In this document: positions 36,471 to 45,372 of the stretch, piece by piece
How positions within the stretch are numbered: position 1 is the first letter of the stretch
Layout of the letters: the number at the start of each line of letters is the position of its first letter
DNA from: Flavobacteriales bacterium
Lineage (GTDB): Bacteria > Bacteroidota > Bacteroidia > Flavobacteriales_D > Sanyastnellaceae
Length of the DNA: 64,000 nucleotides
Reading direction: 5' to 3'
Assembly (NCBI GenBank): GCA_002863125.1
Contig: PKEB01000025.1
Coordinates: forward strand, 1 to 64,000
Made by a program: the position numbers and the translations under genes
Notes under the pieces: model-generated
Databases searched by the model: none
Told to the model about the DNA's origin: nothing
The model's input: only the letters and a program-made list of their open reading frames with translations

Positions 36471-37701
36471 CGCGCAAGGCTTCAACAGGTCGAATGGAAA
36501 CGGCACGCATCGCCGGTCCTATGGCACTGATCACACCGACAAAAATCAAGACCCCCAGCGCCAACAAGGCAGACCGAAAGTCCACCCGGGGATTGCTGAA
36601 GAAGTCGTGTTCAACAAACGGGGCAATGCCTTGAAGCAGCCACGTCCCGGCCAACAGTCCAATGCATCCGGAAATGAGCATCAAGAAAACGGCCTCCTGC
36701 ACAATTTGGGCAACGATGCTTCCGCTCGTAGCGCCCAACGCCTTGCGCACGCCGATCTCTTTGGTCCGCTCACGCACCACGATGGCCATGATGTTGGCCA
36801 CCCCCATCGCTCCGGCCAGCAAGGTCATCATCCCGACAAACCATACGAACAGGCGAATGCCACTAAAAATCTGCCGGTACATCTCCGCTTGTTCGTTCCG
36901 GTTATCCACCCATACGCCTTCGGCGTCGTCCGGGTGCACGACGAGCCGGTCCTTCAGCCACCCGGTCAATGAGGTCGTGGTTTCGCGCGTGTCATCAATG
37001 CTCGCCTCGCCGGTGCCTATGGCTACCCGGCTGACCACATCGCTGTTCGAGAACAACTTCTGTGCGGTGGAAAAGGGTACGTATACACTCCGGTTTTCCC
37101 AGCGAGAACCGGTTTGATTGAACGTGCCGACTACCGCGAACTGAATGCCGCGCACTTGGATCCAGGAGCCAACAGCCTGTTCAGGTTTGGTGCCGCGGGG
37201 AAAGAGGTCGGCCAAGACCTGGCCACCAATGACGGCCACCTTTCGACGCTGGTCGATGTCCCGATCGCTCACAAACCGACCCGCTGTCACGTTGACTTGG
37301 CCGATTTCGCGTTGGTCGGGATCCACGCCCCGCAAACCATAAGACCCTTGCTCATTGCCATACCGCACCGTCGAACCCCAGCGGTAGACCAAACGGCTCC
37401 AGGCCGGCACGCTGTCCATCTGGGACCGCATGGCTTGTTCATCGGCATTGTGGAGCTCGACGCGGCGATTGGGTTTGCGCCCGCGAAAAGCCAACTGGGC
37501 ATTGCCCGTCTCCACCTCCATCAGGTTGGCGGCATCGTCACCAAATGTTTGTTTGACGCCGGTTTCCAACCCCGCGCCCAATCCCTGCATGACGACCAAG
37601 ATGAAAATACCGAGGGCGATACTCAAGCCCGTGAGACCCGTGCGCAGCGGGTTGCTGAGCACGGTATGAAAAATCTCGAGCCACGTATCCCGGTCCATCA
37701 T
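36463..37701 (-). CDS. MacB/FtsX-type ABC transporter permease
   Basis: Second permease of the unit, 412 aa, with the same plan: an N-terminal helix (GLTGLSIALGIFILVVMQGLG), a periplasmic MacB-like domain and three C-terminal helices, with ERTKEIGVRKALGATSGSIVAQI as coupling region. It shares the ending SIRPVEALRDE with its neighbour (SIRPVEAIRTE), pointing to an old duplication. It starts 3 nt after the ATPase gene. Confidence 0.87.
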   Translation of the reverse strand: MMDRDTWLEIFHTVLSNPLRTGLTGLSIALGIFILVVMQGLGAGLETGVKQTFGDDAANLMEVETGNAQLAFRGRKPNRRVELHNADEQAMRSQMDSVPAWSRLVYRWGSTVRYGNEQGSYGLRGVDPDQREIGQVNVTAGRFVSDRDIDQRRKVAVIGGQVLADLFPRGTKPEQAVGSWIQVRGIQFAVVGTFNQTGSRWENRSVYVPFSTAQKLFSNSDVVSRVAIGTGEASIDDTRETTTSLTGWLKDRLVVHPDDAEGVWVDNRNEQAEMYRQIFSGIRLFVWFVGMMTLLAGAMGVANIMAIVVRERTKEIGVRKALGATSGSIVAQIVQEAVFLMLISGCIGLLAGTWLLQGIAPFVEHDFFSNPRVDFRSALLALGVLIFVGVISAIGPAMRAVSIRPVEALRDE

Positions 37702-37704
37702 CTG

Positions 37705-38376
37705 CTACGCATTGGCTCCTTCGATGCGGCCGTCCTTCAGTCGGATAATGCGGTCGCATTGGTTGGCAATTTCATTTTCATGGGTGACCACCACGATGGT
37801 GATTCCCTCGCTGTTGATTTCCTTCAACAACGCCATCACCTCATCGGAAGTGACGGAATCCAAGGCACCGGTTGGCTCATCCGCAAGGATCACGCTTGGG
37901 TTGGCGATGAGTGCGCGGGCGATGGCCACCCGCTGCTTCTGTCCACCGCTCATTTGATTCGGCAGGTGCTCGGCCCAATCGGCCAGCCCCACTTTGGTGA
38001 GAAAGGACAATGCGCGTGCTTGACGTTCTTTGCGCGGCACGCCTTGGTAATACAGCGGAAGCGCGACGTTTTCGAGGGCGGTTTTGTAGCTGATCAAATT
38101 GAAGCTCTGAAAAACAAACCCCAAAAAGTCGCTTCGGTAGCGGGCCGCGGCCTTTTCGGATAGGCCGTCCATATTTTGGCCATTGAGTACATACGAGCCC
38201 TCGTCAAAATCGTCCAAGAGTCCCAGGACGTTCAGCAACGTCGACTTGCCCGAACCGCTGGATCCCATGATGGCAACCAACTCCCCTTCTTCAATGGTGC
38301 AATCAATGCCTTTGAGCACAGTTAGCGATTGACTTCCGGTCTGGTAAGCCTTCCGGATGGACTTCAGTTCTATCAC
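37705..38376 (-). CDS. ABC transporter ATP-binding protein (MacB/LolD type)
   Basis: ATPase of 223 aa driving the adjacent permease pair. Walker A is GSSGSGKST (38-46), the signature is MSGGQKQR (142-149), and Walker B is VILADEPTGALDS with Asp166 and Glu167. MacAB-like systems export peptides, lipoproteins or hydrophobic compounds; the cargo is unknown. It starts at a GTG (GTG ATA GAA) placed by homology to the MIELK start, with a TATCTTGC box 4 nt upstream. It is the first gene of the four-gene unit. Confidence 0.9.
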   Translation of the reverse strand: MIELKSIRKAYQTGSQSLTVLKGIDCTIEEGELVAIMGSSGSGKSTLLNVLGLLDDFDEGSYVLNGQNMDGLSEKAAARYRSDFLGFVFQSFNLISYKTALENVALPLYYQGVPRKERQARALSFLTKVGLADWAEHLPNQMSGGQKQRVAIARALIANPSVILADEPTGALDSVTSDEVMALLKEINSEGITIVVVTHENEIANQCDRIIRLKDGRIEGANA

Positions 38377-38380
38377 GTCA

Positions 38381-38388
38381 GCAAGATA
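38381..38388 (-). promoter_or_regulatory. -7-like box of the ABC exporter unit
   Basis: TATCTTGC followed by TGAC and the GTG start at 38376. It lies between hutH and the ATPase gene, indicating a promoter independent of hutH. Confidence 0.35.
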
Positions 38389-38396
38389 ACCCGTGC

Positions 38397-39902
38397 TCAG
38401 CCGTTGTGTTCGGCCCCGTCTGACAATTCACGTGAAAACATCCAATCGCGCGCCGCGATCAAATGGGGGTGCAAATAGGTGTCCGTCTCGACGAACGGCA
38501 CCTCCCTGCGCAACGAACGCTGCAAACCGGCCAATGCCGGTGCCATGCCTTCCGACTGCCGGAGGTCGCAGGCCTGTGCCGCAGTGATGCATTCGATGGC
38601 AAGTACCTGTTCCACATTGTCCAGGATCTTCCAAAGTTTGAGCGCCGCATTCGCCCCCATGCTCACGTGATCCTCTTGCCCGTTGCTGCTGTCGATGGTG
38701 TCTACCACATTAGGGGCGCAGAGCTGCTTGTTCTGTGACACCAGAGACGCTGCGGTGTACTGCGGAATCATGAAGCCGCTGTTCAGACCTGGGTTTGCCA
38801 CCAGGAACGGGGGCAATCCTTGTTTGCCAGCCAGCAACTTGTACGTTCTCCGCTCCGAAATGCTTCCCCATTCGTGGGCCGCCAATGCCATCGCCTCCAA
38901 TTGCAATGCCAGCGGTTGGCCATGGAAATTGCCTCCGGAGAGCACCTTGTCCTCCTCCGGGAAGATCAGCGGGTTGTCCGTCACGGCGTTGACCTCATTT
39001 TCCAGCACGGCCCGCGCAGCAGCGAGGGAATTGCGGCTGGCTCCGTGTACCTGGGGGGTGCACCGGAATGAATACGGATCCTGGACTTGGGTGCGCGGCA
39101 CGGATTGCCACTCGCTTCCTTTGAGCCAGTCTGTTACGTTGCGGGCCACCAATTCAGCATTGGCTTGGTTGCGCACCCGGTGGATGGAAGGGTCAAACGG
39201 CTCTACCCGCCCGTGCCATGCCTCCAGGGACCATGCGCACAAAGCGTCGGCCCAATCGGCGATGCGTTCGAGCCGCTCCAAGGCCATGACGCCGTAACCG
39301 AGCATAAGTTGGGTGCCGTTGATCAATGCCAATCCTTCTTTCGCCCCGAGTTCCAATGCTTTCCACCCCTTGGCCGTAAGGACTTCACTCGAGGGAACGG
39401 AGGTGCCTTCAACCCACACCGCTCCTTCGCCAATCAACGGCAACACCATGTGGCTCAACGGCGCCAAATCGCCGCTGGCACCGAGGGAACCTTGCGCAGG
39501 CACCACGGGAAACAAATTGGCGTTCCAATGCTCGACGAGGCGCTGAACGGTCTCAAGCCGCACACCGCTGTGGCCTTTGCCAAGGGATTTAACCTTGAGC
39601 AACACCATTGCGCGAACGACCTCTTCGGGTACTTCCTCACCAACGCCGCATGCGTGCGAGACCAACAGGTTTCGCTGCAGCTGGCTCAATGCATCGCTGC
39701 TTACCCGCGTCGAAGCCAAGTCACCAAACCCCGTATTCACGCCGTAAATGGCCGCGTCGGTATCCGCGCTGAGTTTGGTCTCCAAGTATTCCCGGCAACG
39801 TTGAATCGCATGTTGCACATCGGATGACAAAGCCAAGTCAGGCTTCTCATGGACCGCGTTCCACACGGTTTCGACGCCCCAGTGGCCGTTGGTTAATTCC
39901 AT
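38397..39902 (-). CDS. hutH: Histidine ammonia-lyase
   Basis: First step of histidine degradation, eliminating ammonia to give urocanate. The 501-aa protein has the MIO-forming Ala142-Ser143-Gly144 in GSLGASGDLAPLSH, the active-site Tyr53 in IYGVNTGFG, and QDPYSFRCTPQVHGASR. The open frame continues upstream to 40007 but lacks family similarity there; MELTNGHWG at 39902 is the family-like start. HAL is favoured over tyrosine or phenylalanine lyase because hutI and ftcD are also present, but the exact specificity is inferred. Confidence 0.87.
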   Translation of the reverse strand: MELTNGHWGVETVWNAVHEKPDLALSSDVQHAIQRCREYLETKLSADTDAAIYGVNTGFGDLASTRVSSDALSQLQRNLLVSHACGVGEEVPEEVVRAMVLLKVKSLGKGHSGVRLETVQRLVEHWNANLFPVVPAQGSLGASGDLAPLSHMVLPLIGEGAVWVEGTSVPSSEVLTAKGWKALELGAKEGLALINGTQLMLGYGVMALERLERIADWADALCAWSLEAWHGRVEPFDPSIHRVRNQANAELVARNVTDWLKGSEWQSVPRTQVQDPYSFRCTPQVHGASRNSLAAARAVLENEVNAVTDNPLIFPEEDKVLSGGNFHGQPLALQLEAMALAAHEWGSISERRTYKLLAGKQGLPPFLVANPGLNSGFMIPQYTAASLVSQNKQLCAPNVVDTIDSSNGQEDHVSMGANAALKLWKILDNVEQVLAIECITAAQACDLRQSEGMAPALAGLQRSLRREVPFVETDTYLHPHLIAARDWMFSRELSDGAEHNG

Positions 39903-39915
39903 TCCTTTCACACTC

Positions 39916-39923
39916 CGAATATA
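39916..39923 (-). promoter_or_regulatory. -7-like box of hutH
   Basis: TATATTCG (TAnnTTCG), 13 nt before the hutH ATG, in the divergent region shared with the M16-derived gene. Confidence 0.35.
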
Positions 39924-39950
39924 GTGCCTTCGCCTCCGATGACTGAACCT

Positions 39951-39958
39951 TATCTTCG
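39951..39958 (+). promoter_or_regulatory. -7-like box of the M16-derived gene
   Basis: TATCTTCG (TAnnTTCG), 27 nt before the ATG at 39986. Confidence 0.35.
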
Positions 39959-39985
39959 GGGAGAAATCCAACGCACCCTCCAACC

Positions 39986-41962
39986 ATGAAATCGGGAATG
40001 AAAGCATTGAAGCACGGCGCGATTACGTTGGCGTTTGCCTGTTTGATCCTCACACCCGTTCGCGGGCAAGTCGCCGTTCATGTCGCCACTACCGAAGAGC
40101 CAAATGGACTGAAGTGCGTGCACTTAGCTTCCGATGCCTACGAAACGGCCGCGTTGGTGATGGAATGGACGTTCAAGCCAGCGTTGGAAGTCGAGCGAAC
40201 CGGAACCGGGGAGGCATGGGCCCGCACCTTGTCCGCTCAATGGGCAGCCGACACCGTGGGTACCGGGCTGCACTGCCATTGGACCGTGACCCCGACCGGT
40301 TTTGAAGCCCAAGGCGATGCGGCCTCAGTAGTGGAATGGGGCGCCCTCTTACTCCGAGGCCTCCGCTCACCCAATTCCGCCCTTTGGCAAAATGTTCAAG
40401 CCACATGGATTGACGGGTGGGGCGCGAGCTACCACGTCCCGAGCACCGTCGCGGAACGCATCCTGTGGACTGAAATGTTCTCCCTTCGTCATCCCTATGG
40501 AGAACGCGTTTTGCCATCGAATATCGAAGCCATCACGGCCTCCGATGTGATCAGCCACGGCGCGGCGTATTGGCATCCCAACAACGGACTCCTTCTCCTC
40601 TCGAGCCCGCTCACCCTTGAAGGCATTCCCGAACCGTGGACAGAAATCCTCACCGATTGGCCGGCGAGGGAAATAAAAAAACCCGCCCTACCCTTGCCCA
40701 GTCGACCACGCCAAATTGAGGCGTTCATCGCTGAAAGTGGCGGGGATAGCGTACACACGGCTGTGGGCCAGTTGTTGCGGTTGAAGCCCAACCACCCCGA
40801 TGCCCTGCCGATGCTGCTGATGGCCCACCACCTCGATGCAGCCTCATCGGGTTCGTGCGAAGTGGTTTTGGATGCTTTGGCGAGTCGACTGCACTTCACC
40901 GTGTCAGGCACGTCGTCCGATGCCATTGGTTCCATTCAAGCCCTGCAAGAGGCGATGGTCGGCTCCACCCGATCGGCACCGACGAAAGAAGCACTGACCT
41001 CCTGGAAGCAGTCGGCATTTGAGGAAACCACGGCTACCTTGGAATCGCCACTGGCAGCGGCCCATTTATTCATCCACCGACCAAAATGGTTTCAAGCCGT
41101 AGCTGACGGCGAGTGGAACGCATTCACAGCGTCCGTGCGCCCCAATGACATTCAGCGCGTTGCCATCAATTACCTGCGGTCCGAGAACCTGCAGATTTCG
41201 GTGGTCGGGCCATTGGATTCTGCGCGAGCGGTGGCGCTGGCCTTTGCGGATGCGCAATTCTTGGGGCTTTATGACAAAAATGCTGAGGCCCTCAGCCCGT
41301 ATGGACCTGTGCCCGATGGCATGACGGCGCTAGACGTCATCCGCGCGCACTATGACGCGTGCGGCGGTGAGCAAGCGTTTGCAGCACTCAAATCATGCCG
41401 CCGTGAAGGAACGATGGAAGCCAGCGGCGGAATGATCATGGACGTGCTTGCTGAAGAAGTGTATGGCGTGGGGCATCGCACCGCCATCTCCATCGATGGC
41501 CGAGTCATGATGGAAAATGTGGTCCAACCTGGGGAAGGACGCTCCCTCCAGATGGGTCGTCCCCGCCCCATGCCCGATGTGGAGTACCGACGTTACGAAC
41601 CCGGGTTGTATGCGGCGGATATGCTGGCCTTGGAAGAGCGAGACTTGACGGCCGGATTGATCGGCACGTATCAGCGCGCCGACGGAACAGAATGGGTCGT
41701 TGAATTGAACCGCGATGGCACACGTGTACAACGACTTTTCTTCGATGCACGCACCCACCTGCTCCTCCGAAGCGAAGAACACCGAACCGGACCGACCGGG
41801 CCGGTTCAGGTTTTTGTTGCCTACGACGAATACCAAGAATTTGATGGCCTCCAATACGCGACGAAAATCACCCGACTCAGCAACAACCAGCGCATGGTGC
41901 TCACCTTGGAATCCGTTGAGCCAAATGCGCGCGTCGACAAATCACAATTCGAATGGGAATGA
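39986..41962 (+). CDS. Degenerate M16 (insulinase-type) protein with a C-terminal LolA-like domain
   Basis: Secreted protein of 658 aa with a signal peptide (to about residue 28, ending VRGQ). The N-terminal 430 residues follow the M16 plan, with the recognisable stretch HPYGERVLPSNIEAITASDVISHGAAYWHPNNGLLLLSS near 169-207, but no HxxEH zinc site is present, so it should not be an active protease by itself. From about 440 the chain changes: YDACGGEQAFAALKSCRREGTMEASGG and later strands resemble LolA/lipoprotein-sorting-type beta domains. Inactive M16 halves normally pair with an active partner; none is adjacent. Its end overlaps the FtsE-like gene by ATGA. Confidence 0.7.
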   Translation: MKSGMKALKHGAITLAFACLILTPVRGQVAVHVATTEEPNGLKCVHLASDAYETAALVMEWTFKPALEVERTGTGEAWARTLSAQWAADTVGTGLHCHWTVTPTGFEAQGDAASVVEWGALLLRGLRSPNSALWQNVQATWIDGWGASYHVPSTVAERILWTEMFSLRHPYGERVLPSNIEAITASDVISHGAAYWHPNNGLLLLSSPLTLEGIPEPWTEILTDWPAREIKKPALPLPSRPRQIEAFIAESGGDSVHTAVGQLLRLKPNHPDALPMLLMAHHLDAASSGSCEVVLDALASRLHFTVSGTSSDAIGSIQALQEAMVGSTRSAPTKEALTSWKQSAFEETTATLESPLAAAHLFIHRPKWFQAVADGEWNAFTASVRPNDIQRVAINYLRSENLQISVVGPLDSARAVALAFADAQFLGLYDKNAEALSPYGPVPDGMTALDVIRAHYDACGGEQAFAALKSCRREGTMEASGGMIMDVLAEEVYGVGHRTAISIDGRVMMENVVQPGEGRSLQMGRPRPMPDVEYRRYEPGLYAADMLALEERDLTAGLIGTYQRADGTEWVVELNRDGTRVQRLFFDARTHLLLRSEEHRTGPTGPVQVFVAYDEYQEFDGLQYATKITRLSNNQRMVLTLESVEPNARVDKSQFEWE

Positions 41963-42645
41963 ATGACCTCCCCTTGGTTCACATCGAAAATGGCGGCGTA
42001 ACCATCGCCGAGCACGCCGTATTGCAGGACGTTAATTTGACCATTGGCGCCGGTGAACTGGTTTACCTGATTGGCAAAACAGGTTCGGGTAAGAGTTCGC
42101 TACTGAAGTGCCTTTACGGCGAGCGCGCCTTGTCACATGGCCAAGGAACCGTGTGCGGACATGACCTGAACACCATCAACCGCAAAAACGTGCATACGCT
42201 GCGGAGGGATTTAGGCATCGTCTTCCAGGATTTTGCCTTGCTCCCCGACCGCTCCGCATCCGACAATTTGGATTTTGTGCTCGGTGCGACGGGATGGAGC
42301 AAAGGCACCGCACGGGAAAGCCGAATCCAAGCGTGCCTCGATGCAGTCGGGCTCGGCACAAAAGGCTACAAAATGCCCCACGCTTTGTCTGGAGGCGAAC
42401 AGCAGCGACTGGCCATTGCACGTGCGCTGCTAAACGAGCCGCCCCTGCTCATCGCCGACGAACCGACGGGGAACCTCGATCCCGAGACCACCAACGGCAT
42501 CCTGCAGCTGCTGCACGACCTTGTACAGAAAGACCGCACCGTCATCATGGCCACGCACGACCACCATGCGCTCCGAGCGTATCCCGGACGCGTGTTGCAC
42601 TGTTCAGGAGGCCGCATCGAGGAAACAACCAACGTTCCGAGCTAA
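41959..42645 (+). CDS. FtsE-like ABC ATP-binding protein
   Basis: ATPase of 228 aa with Walker A GKTGSGKSS (39-47), QDFALLPDRSASDNLDFVL (Q-loop), signature ALSGGEQQRLAIARALL, and Walker B LLIADEPTGNLDPET. The pattern of a Q-loop followed by LLPDRS and NLDP is that of FtsE, which with FtsX controls septal peptidoglycan hydrolases. No ftsX is adjacent here, so the FtsE role is an inference. I prefer the ATG at 41959 (ATGA overlap with the previous stop); 41953 is also possible. Confidence 0.78.
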   Translation: MNDLPLVHIENGGVTIAEHAVLQDVNLTIGAGELVYLIGKTGSGKSSLLKCLYGERALSHGQGTVCGHDLNTINRKNVHTLRRDLGIVFQDFALLPDRSASDNLDFVLGATGWSKGTARESRIQACLDAVGLGTKGYKMPHALSGGEQQRLAIARALLNEPPLLIADEPTGNLDPETTNGILQLLHDLVQKDRTVIMATHDHHALRAYPGRVLHCSGGRIEETTNVPS

Positions 42646-42656
42646 ATCAAACACCC

Positions 42657-43400
42657 GTGGACCCCTTTCTCATCAGCGCCGTAATCCCCACCAAATCCAA
42701 CCTCGCAGGGTTGAAGGCTACGGTTGAGGAGTTGTGGGCCATCGATTCCGAACGCATTGAAATCATTGTGGTGGACGGCGGAGGGTGCAGCACGACCAAA
42801 TGGTGGTTGCTGGAAAACCAACACCGCATTCACCACATCCGATCAGCGGCTGACGGCGGCGTATACCCGGCCATGAACTACGGCAAGCAGTGCGCATCGG
42901 GGCAGTGGGTCTGGTTCGCCGGAGCAGGCGACCTCCCGCACGCCGCGTCTTGGAAGGCGATTTTCGATGGAGCTGAACCGCTGGACGCCGAATGCGCATT
43001 GCATGTGTTTGGTGTGGAGCTGGGTGACGACCGAGAAGGCGGGGTACCGGCCCGCTATCCAGCGCGCTGGGACAGCAGCATGCAATGGCGCAATACCACC
43101 CACCACCAGGGCATGCTGTACCGCCGCGACCTGATTCAATCCCGTGCATTTGACCCCGCGTACCGCGTGCTGGCGGATTACGCTTTGCACCTCGCCCTGT
43201 GGGTGGAAGGGATCCCCGTGGCAGTGCATGGTGAAACGTGGGCGCACGCTGCGTCAGGCGGCCTGTCACGCGCCTTCCGCCCGAGCCTGTACCGTGAAGA
43301 ATGGCAGCTGAAAAAAAACGCCTTGAACGGATGGGTCAAATGGATCCAACCGCTTTGGTTGACCGGCAAATACCTCGCAAAACGAATCTCGCGACGCTAA
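42657..43400 (+). CDS. Family 2 glycosyltransferase (WcaE-like)
   Basis: Inverting GT-A glycosyltransferase of 247 aa. The N-terminus SAVIPTKSNLAGLKATVEELW is the nucleotide-binding strand, VVDGGG the first acidic motif, and ADGGVYPAMNYGKQCASGQWVWFAGAGD the WcaE-type region with the degenerate metal motif (GAGD). It starts at a GTG 11 nt after the ATPase gene; the open frame upstream overlaps that gene in another frame and lacks family features. Its stop overlaps that of the convergent GT4 gene in CTAA. The acceptor is unknown. Confidence 0.8.
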   Translation: MDPFLISAVIPTKSNLAGLKATVEELWAIDSERIEIIVVDGGGCSTTKWWLLENQHRIHHIRSAADGGVYPAMNYGKQCASGQWVWFAGAGDLPHAASWKAIFDGAEPLDAECALHVFGVELGDDREGGVPARYPARWDSSMQWRNTTHHQGMLYRRDLIQSRAFDPAYRVLADYALHLALWVEGIPVAVHGETWAHAASGGLSRAFRPSLYREEWQLKKNALNGWVKWIQPLWLTGKYLAKRISRR

Positions 43401-44524
43401 GCTTGCGCCTGCCGGAGGGCGTTTCCAATCTGCTCCTCTTCGACGCCCCAGTGCAACGCTGAAGCCGCTTGGTCGCACTGCGCCTTCCAGCGGTCCCTCG
43501 GGTGAGCGAGCACCGCAGCGACTCCCGCGGCGATACCCGCAGGGGTTGAGTCCTTGACCACTGCGCCTATTTTCCATCCATCCACCACGCGCGCAACCTC
43601 CGGCATGGGCGTCGCCACCACAGGAATGCCGGCATGGATGTAATCGAAAAGTTTGTTGGGCAGGCTCATCAGGTAGTTTCCGTGCACGCCTTGGTCCAAG
43701 CTCAAGCCCACGTCAGCCGATGCCGTTAAACTGCACAATTCATCAAATGGCATTTTGGGCAAAACGACCAATCGGCCGTTGAATTTATCCGCTTGGTTGC
43801 GGGCCCATTCCCATTCTTCTCCCGCTCCAACCACGACAAGGTGCCAAGACGGTTGCTCGCTCAGGGCGTTGACTGCTTGCACCACGCCACGGTCCTTATC
43901 CAGGTAGGCGCCCTGCACGATGAGCAGCGGGGCATTGGCCGGGACGCCGAGGCGTTCCTTCCAGTGAGTTGGCGATGGCGCGGGTTCGCTGCGTTTGCGG
44001 GGCATGTTGCGCACGACAAAGGGACGACCGCCTCGTGCGTGGGGATAACGCTCGTGGTAGGCATCGGCGATGCCTTCGTTGACCGTGATAACGGCCTTCA
44101 GCCGGGGAAAAATAGCGCGTTCCACCATCAGCCATACGCCCCGTTGAAGCGGCCGACCGGTCAAACCCGCTGCCTCTGTGAAGTATTCGTGGCTGTCATA
44201 CACCAATGGCAACCGCTTGGCATGGGCGACAAGAAAGGCGGGCAACAACGTATCCAAATCGTTGGCCCAAATGGCATTGATATCGGTCCGAAAAAGCGCC
44301 CGCAAGAGCCCGATTTGCAACGCGGAGTAGAAGCCGGCACCCCGCTGAAAAGGCAGCTGCAACCGACGGACTTCAAAGGGAACATTCAACGGTTTGGACT
44401 CCGGCATCTGCCGTCCAATCAGAACAGGGGTCCACCCTTCAGCCTCCAACGTAGCGCACGTCTTGAGCACCCGTTGGTCGTGGTTCAAATCATTGGAAAC
44501 AAGGACGGCGATGCGTTTGGCCAT
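43397..44524 (-). CDS. GT4-type glycosyltransferase
   Basis: Retaining GT-B glycosyltransferase of 375 aa. The N-terminal domain begins with RIAVLVSNDLNHDQRVLKTC and includes VYDSHEYFTEAAGL; the C-terminal domain has LLIVQGAYLDKDRG and the donor-site segment SLPNKLFDYIHAGIPVVATPMPEV with its ExxxxxE-like region degenerate (PEVARVV). It is the last gene of the recR unit. I chose MAKRIAVL at 44524, 8 nt after the exonuclease stop, over an earlier in-frame ATG inside that gene. Confidence 0.83.
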   Translation of the reverse strand: MAKRIAVLVSNDLNHDQRVLKTCATLEAEGWTPVLIGRQMPESKPLNVPFEVRRLQLPFQRGAGFYSALQIGLLRALFRTDINAIWANDLDTLLPAFLVAHAKRLPLVYDSHEYFTEAAGLTGRPLQRGVWLMVERAIFPRLKAVITVNEGIADAYHERYPHARGGRPFVVRNMPRKRSEPAPSPTHWKERLGVPANAPLLIVQGAYLDKDRGVVQAVNALSEQPSWHLVVVGAGEEWEWARNQADKFNGRLVVLPKMPFDELCSLTASADVGLSLDQGVHGNYLMSLPNKLFDYIHAGIPVVATPMPEVARVVDGWKIGAVVKDSTPAGIAAGVAAVLAHPRDRWKAQCDQAASALHWGVEEEQIGNALRQAQA

Positions 44525-44532
44525 GCGATGGA

Positions 44533-45369
44533 TCAAGCGTTCATTGAATCGTGAACGCGCTTGAGCACCTTTTTGGTGTATTCCGGAAAATCGGCTCCCA
44601 TCATCCACCCAAAATAGCCGGGATTGGCGGTCAGTACATCCACCACCCGCTTGCCTTTGTGTTGGCCAAAATTGAAGCAGATGGCATCGTCATCCCCGAT
44701 GACAAAGCGGCCTGCCGGATCGGCAAACGGCTGCCGCTGACAAAAAGCCCCGAGTTCATCCATATCCCGAGGCACCGGCCCCACCGTCTCATCGTCGGAT
44801 ACATCCACCACGATGTCTTGGTACTTTTCCAGTTGAGCCAACAGCACCTCCAAGGTCGCTTCCGTATCAGGCAATGCTTCGTGGGCCCCTTCGATGGTTT
44901 TGCCGCAGTAGAATTTGTAGGCCGCCCGCAAGGTGCGCTGTTCCATCTTGTGGAAGATGTTCTGCACATCAATCAAGTTGCGCCCCTCCAAATCAAAGTC
45001 GATCCCAGCCCGCAGGAATTCCTCGGCCAGAAACGGCACATCAAACCGGTTGGAATTGTAGCCCCCTAAGTCGCAGCCGTCAAGAAATTCCGCCATGCTC
45101 TTGGCGTATTGACGGAAAGTTGGTTTATCCTTCACATCATCGTCGTAAATGCCGTGAATGAGGCTGGTCTCCAAAGGAATGGGCATGCCCGGGTTGATGA
45201 GCAAACGGTTTTCGGCACCGCGTTTTTCGGGCTTTTTCTCTACGGTTCCGTCCGGATTGACTTTGATCATGGCGATTTCCAGGATCCGGTCCTTCGATAG
45301 GTCCGTGCCCGTGGTTTCCAAATCGAAAATCACCAACGGACGCTTCAGCTGGAGTGCAGATACATCCAT
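44533..45369 (-). CDS. DEDDh 3'-5' exonuclease (Pol III epsilon-like) fused to DUF3820
   Basis: Predicted exonuclease of 278 aa. Exo I is FDLETTG with Asp16 and Glu18, Exo II is GYNSNRFDVPFL, and Exo III is HEALPD, completing DEDDh. The C-terminal 60 residues (FNFGQHKGKRVVDVL, PGYFGWMMGADFPEYTKKVL) match the small DUF3820 module, which often follows such nucleases. It is not the replicative proofreading subunit with certainty; a repair or RNA role is equally possible. It lies 3 nt after the E2 gene on the same strand. Confidence 0.87.
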   Translation of the reverse strand: MDVSALQLKRPLVIFDLETTGTDLSKDRILEIAMIKVNPDGTVEKKPEKRGAENRLLINPGMPIPLETSLIHGIYDDDVKDKPTFRQYAKSMAEFLDGCDLGGYNSNRFDVPFLAEEFLRAGIDFDLEGRNLIDVQNIFHKMEQRTLRAAYKFYCGKTIEGAHEALPDTEATLEVLLAQLEKYQDIVVDVSDDETVGPVPRDMDELGAFCQRQPFADPAGRFVIGDDDAICFNFGQHKGKRVVDVLTANPGYFGWMMGADFPEYTKKVLKRVHDSMNA

Positions 45370-45372
45370 GGT

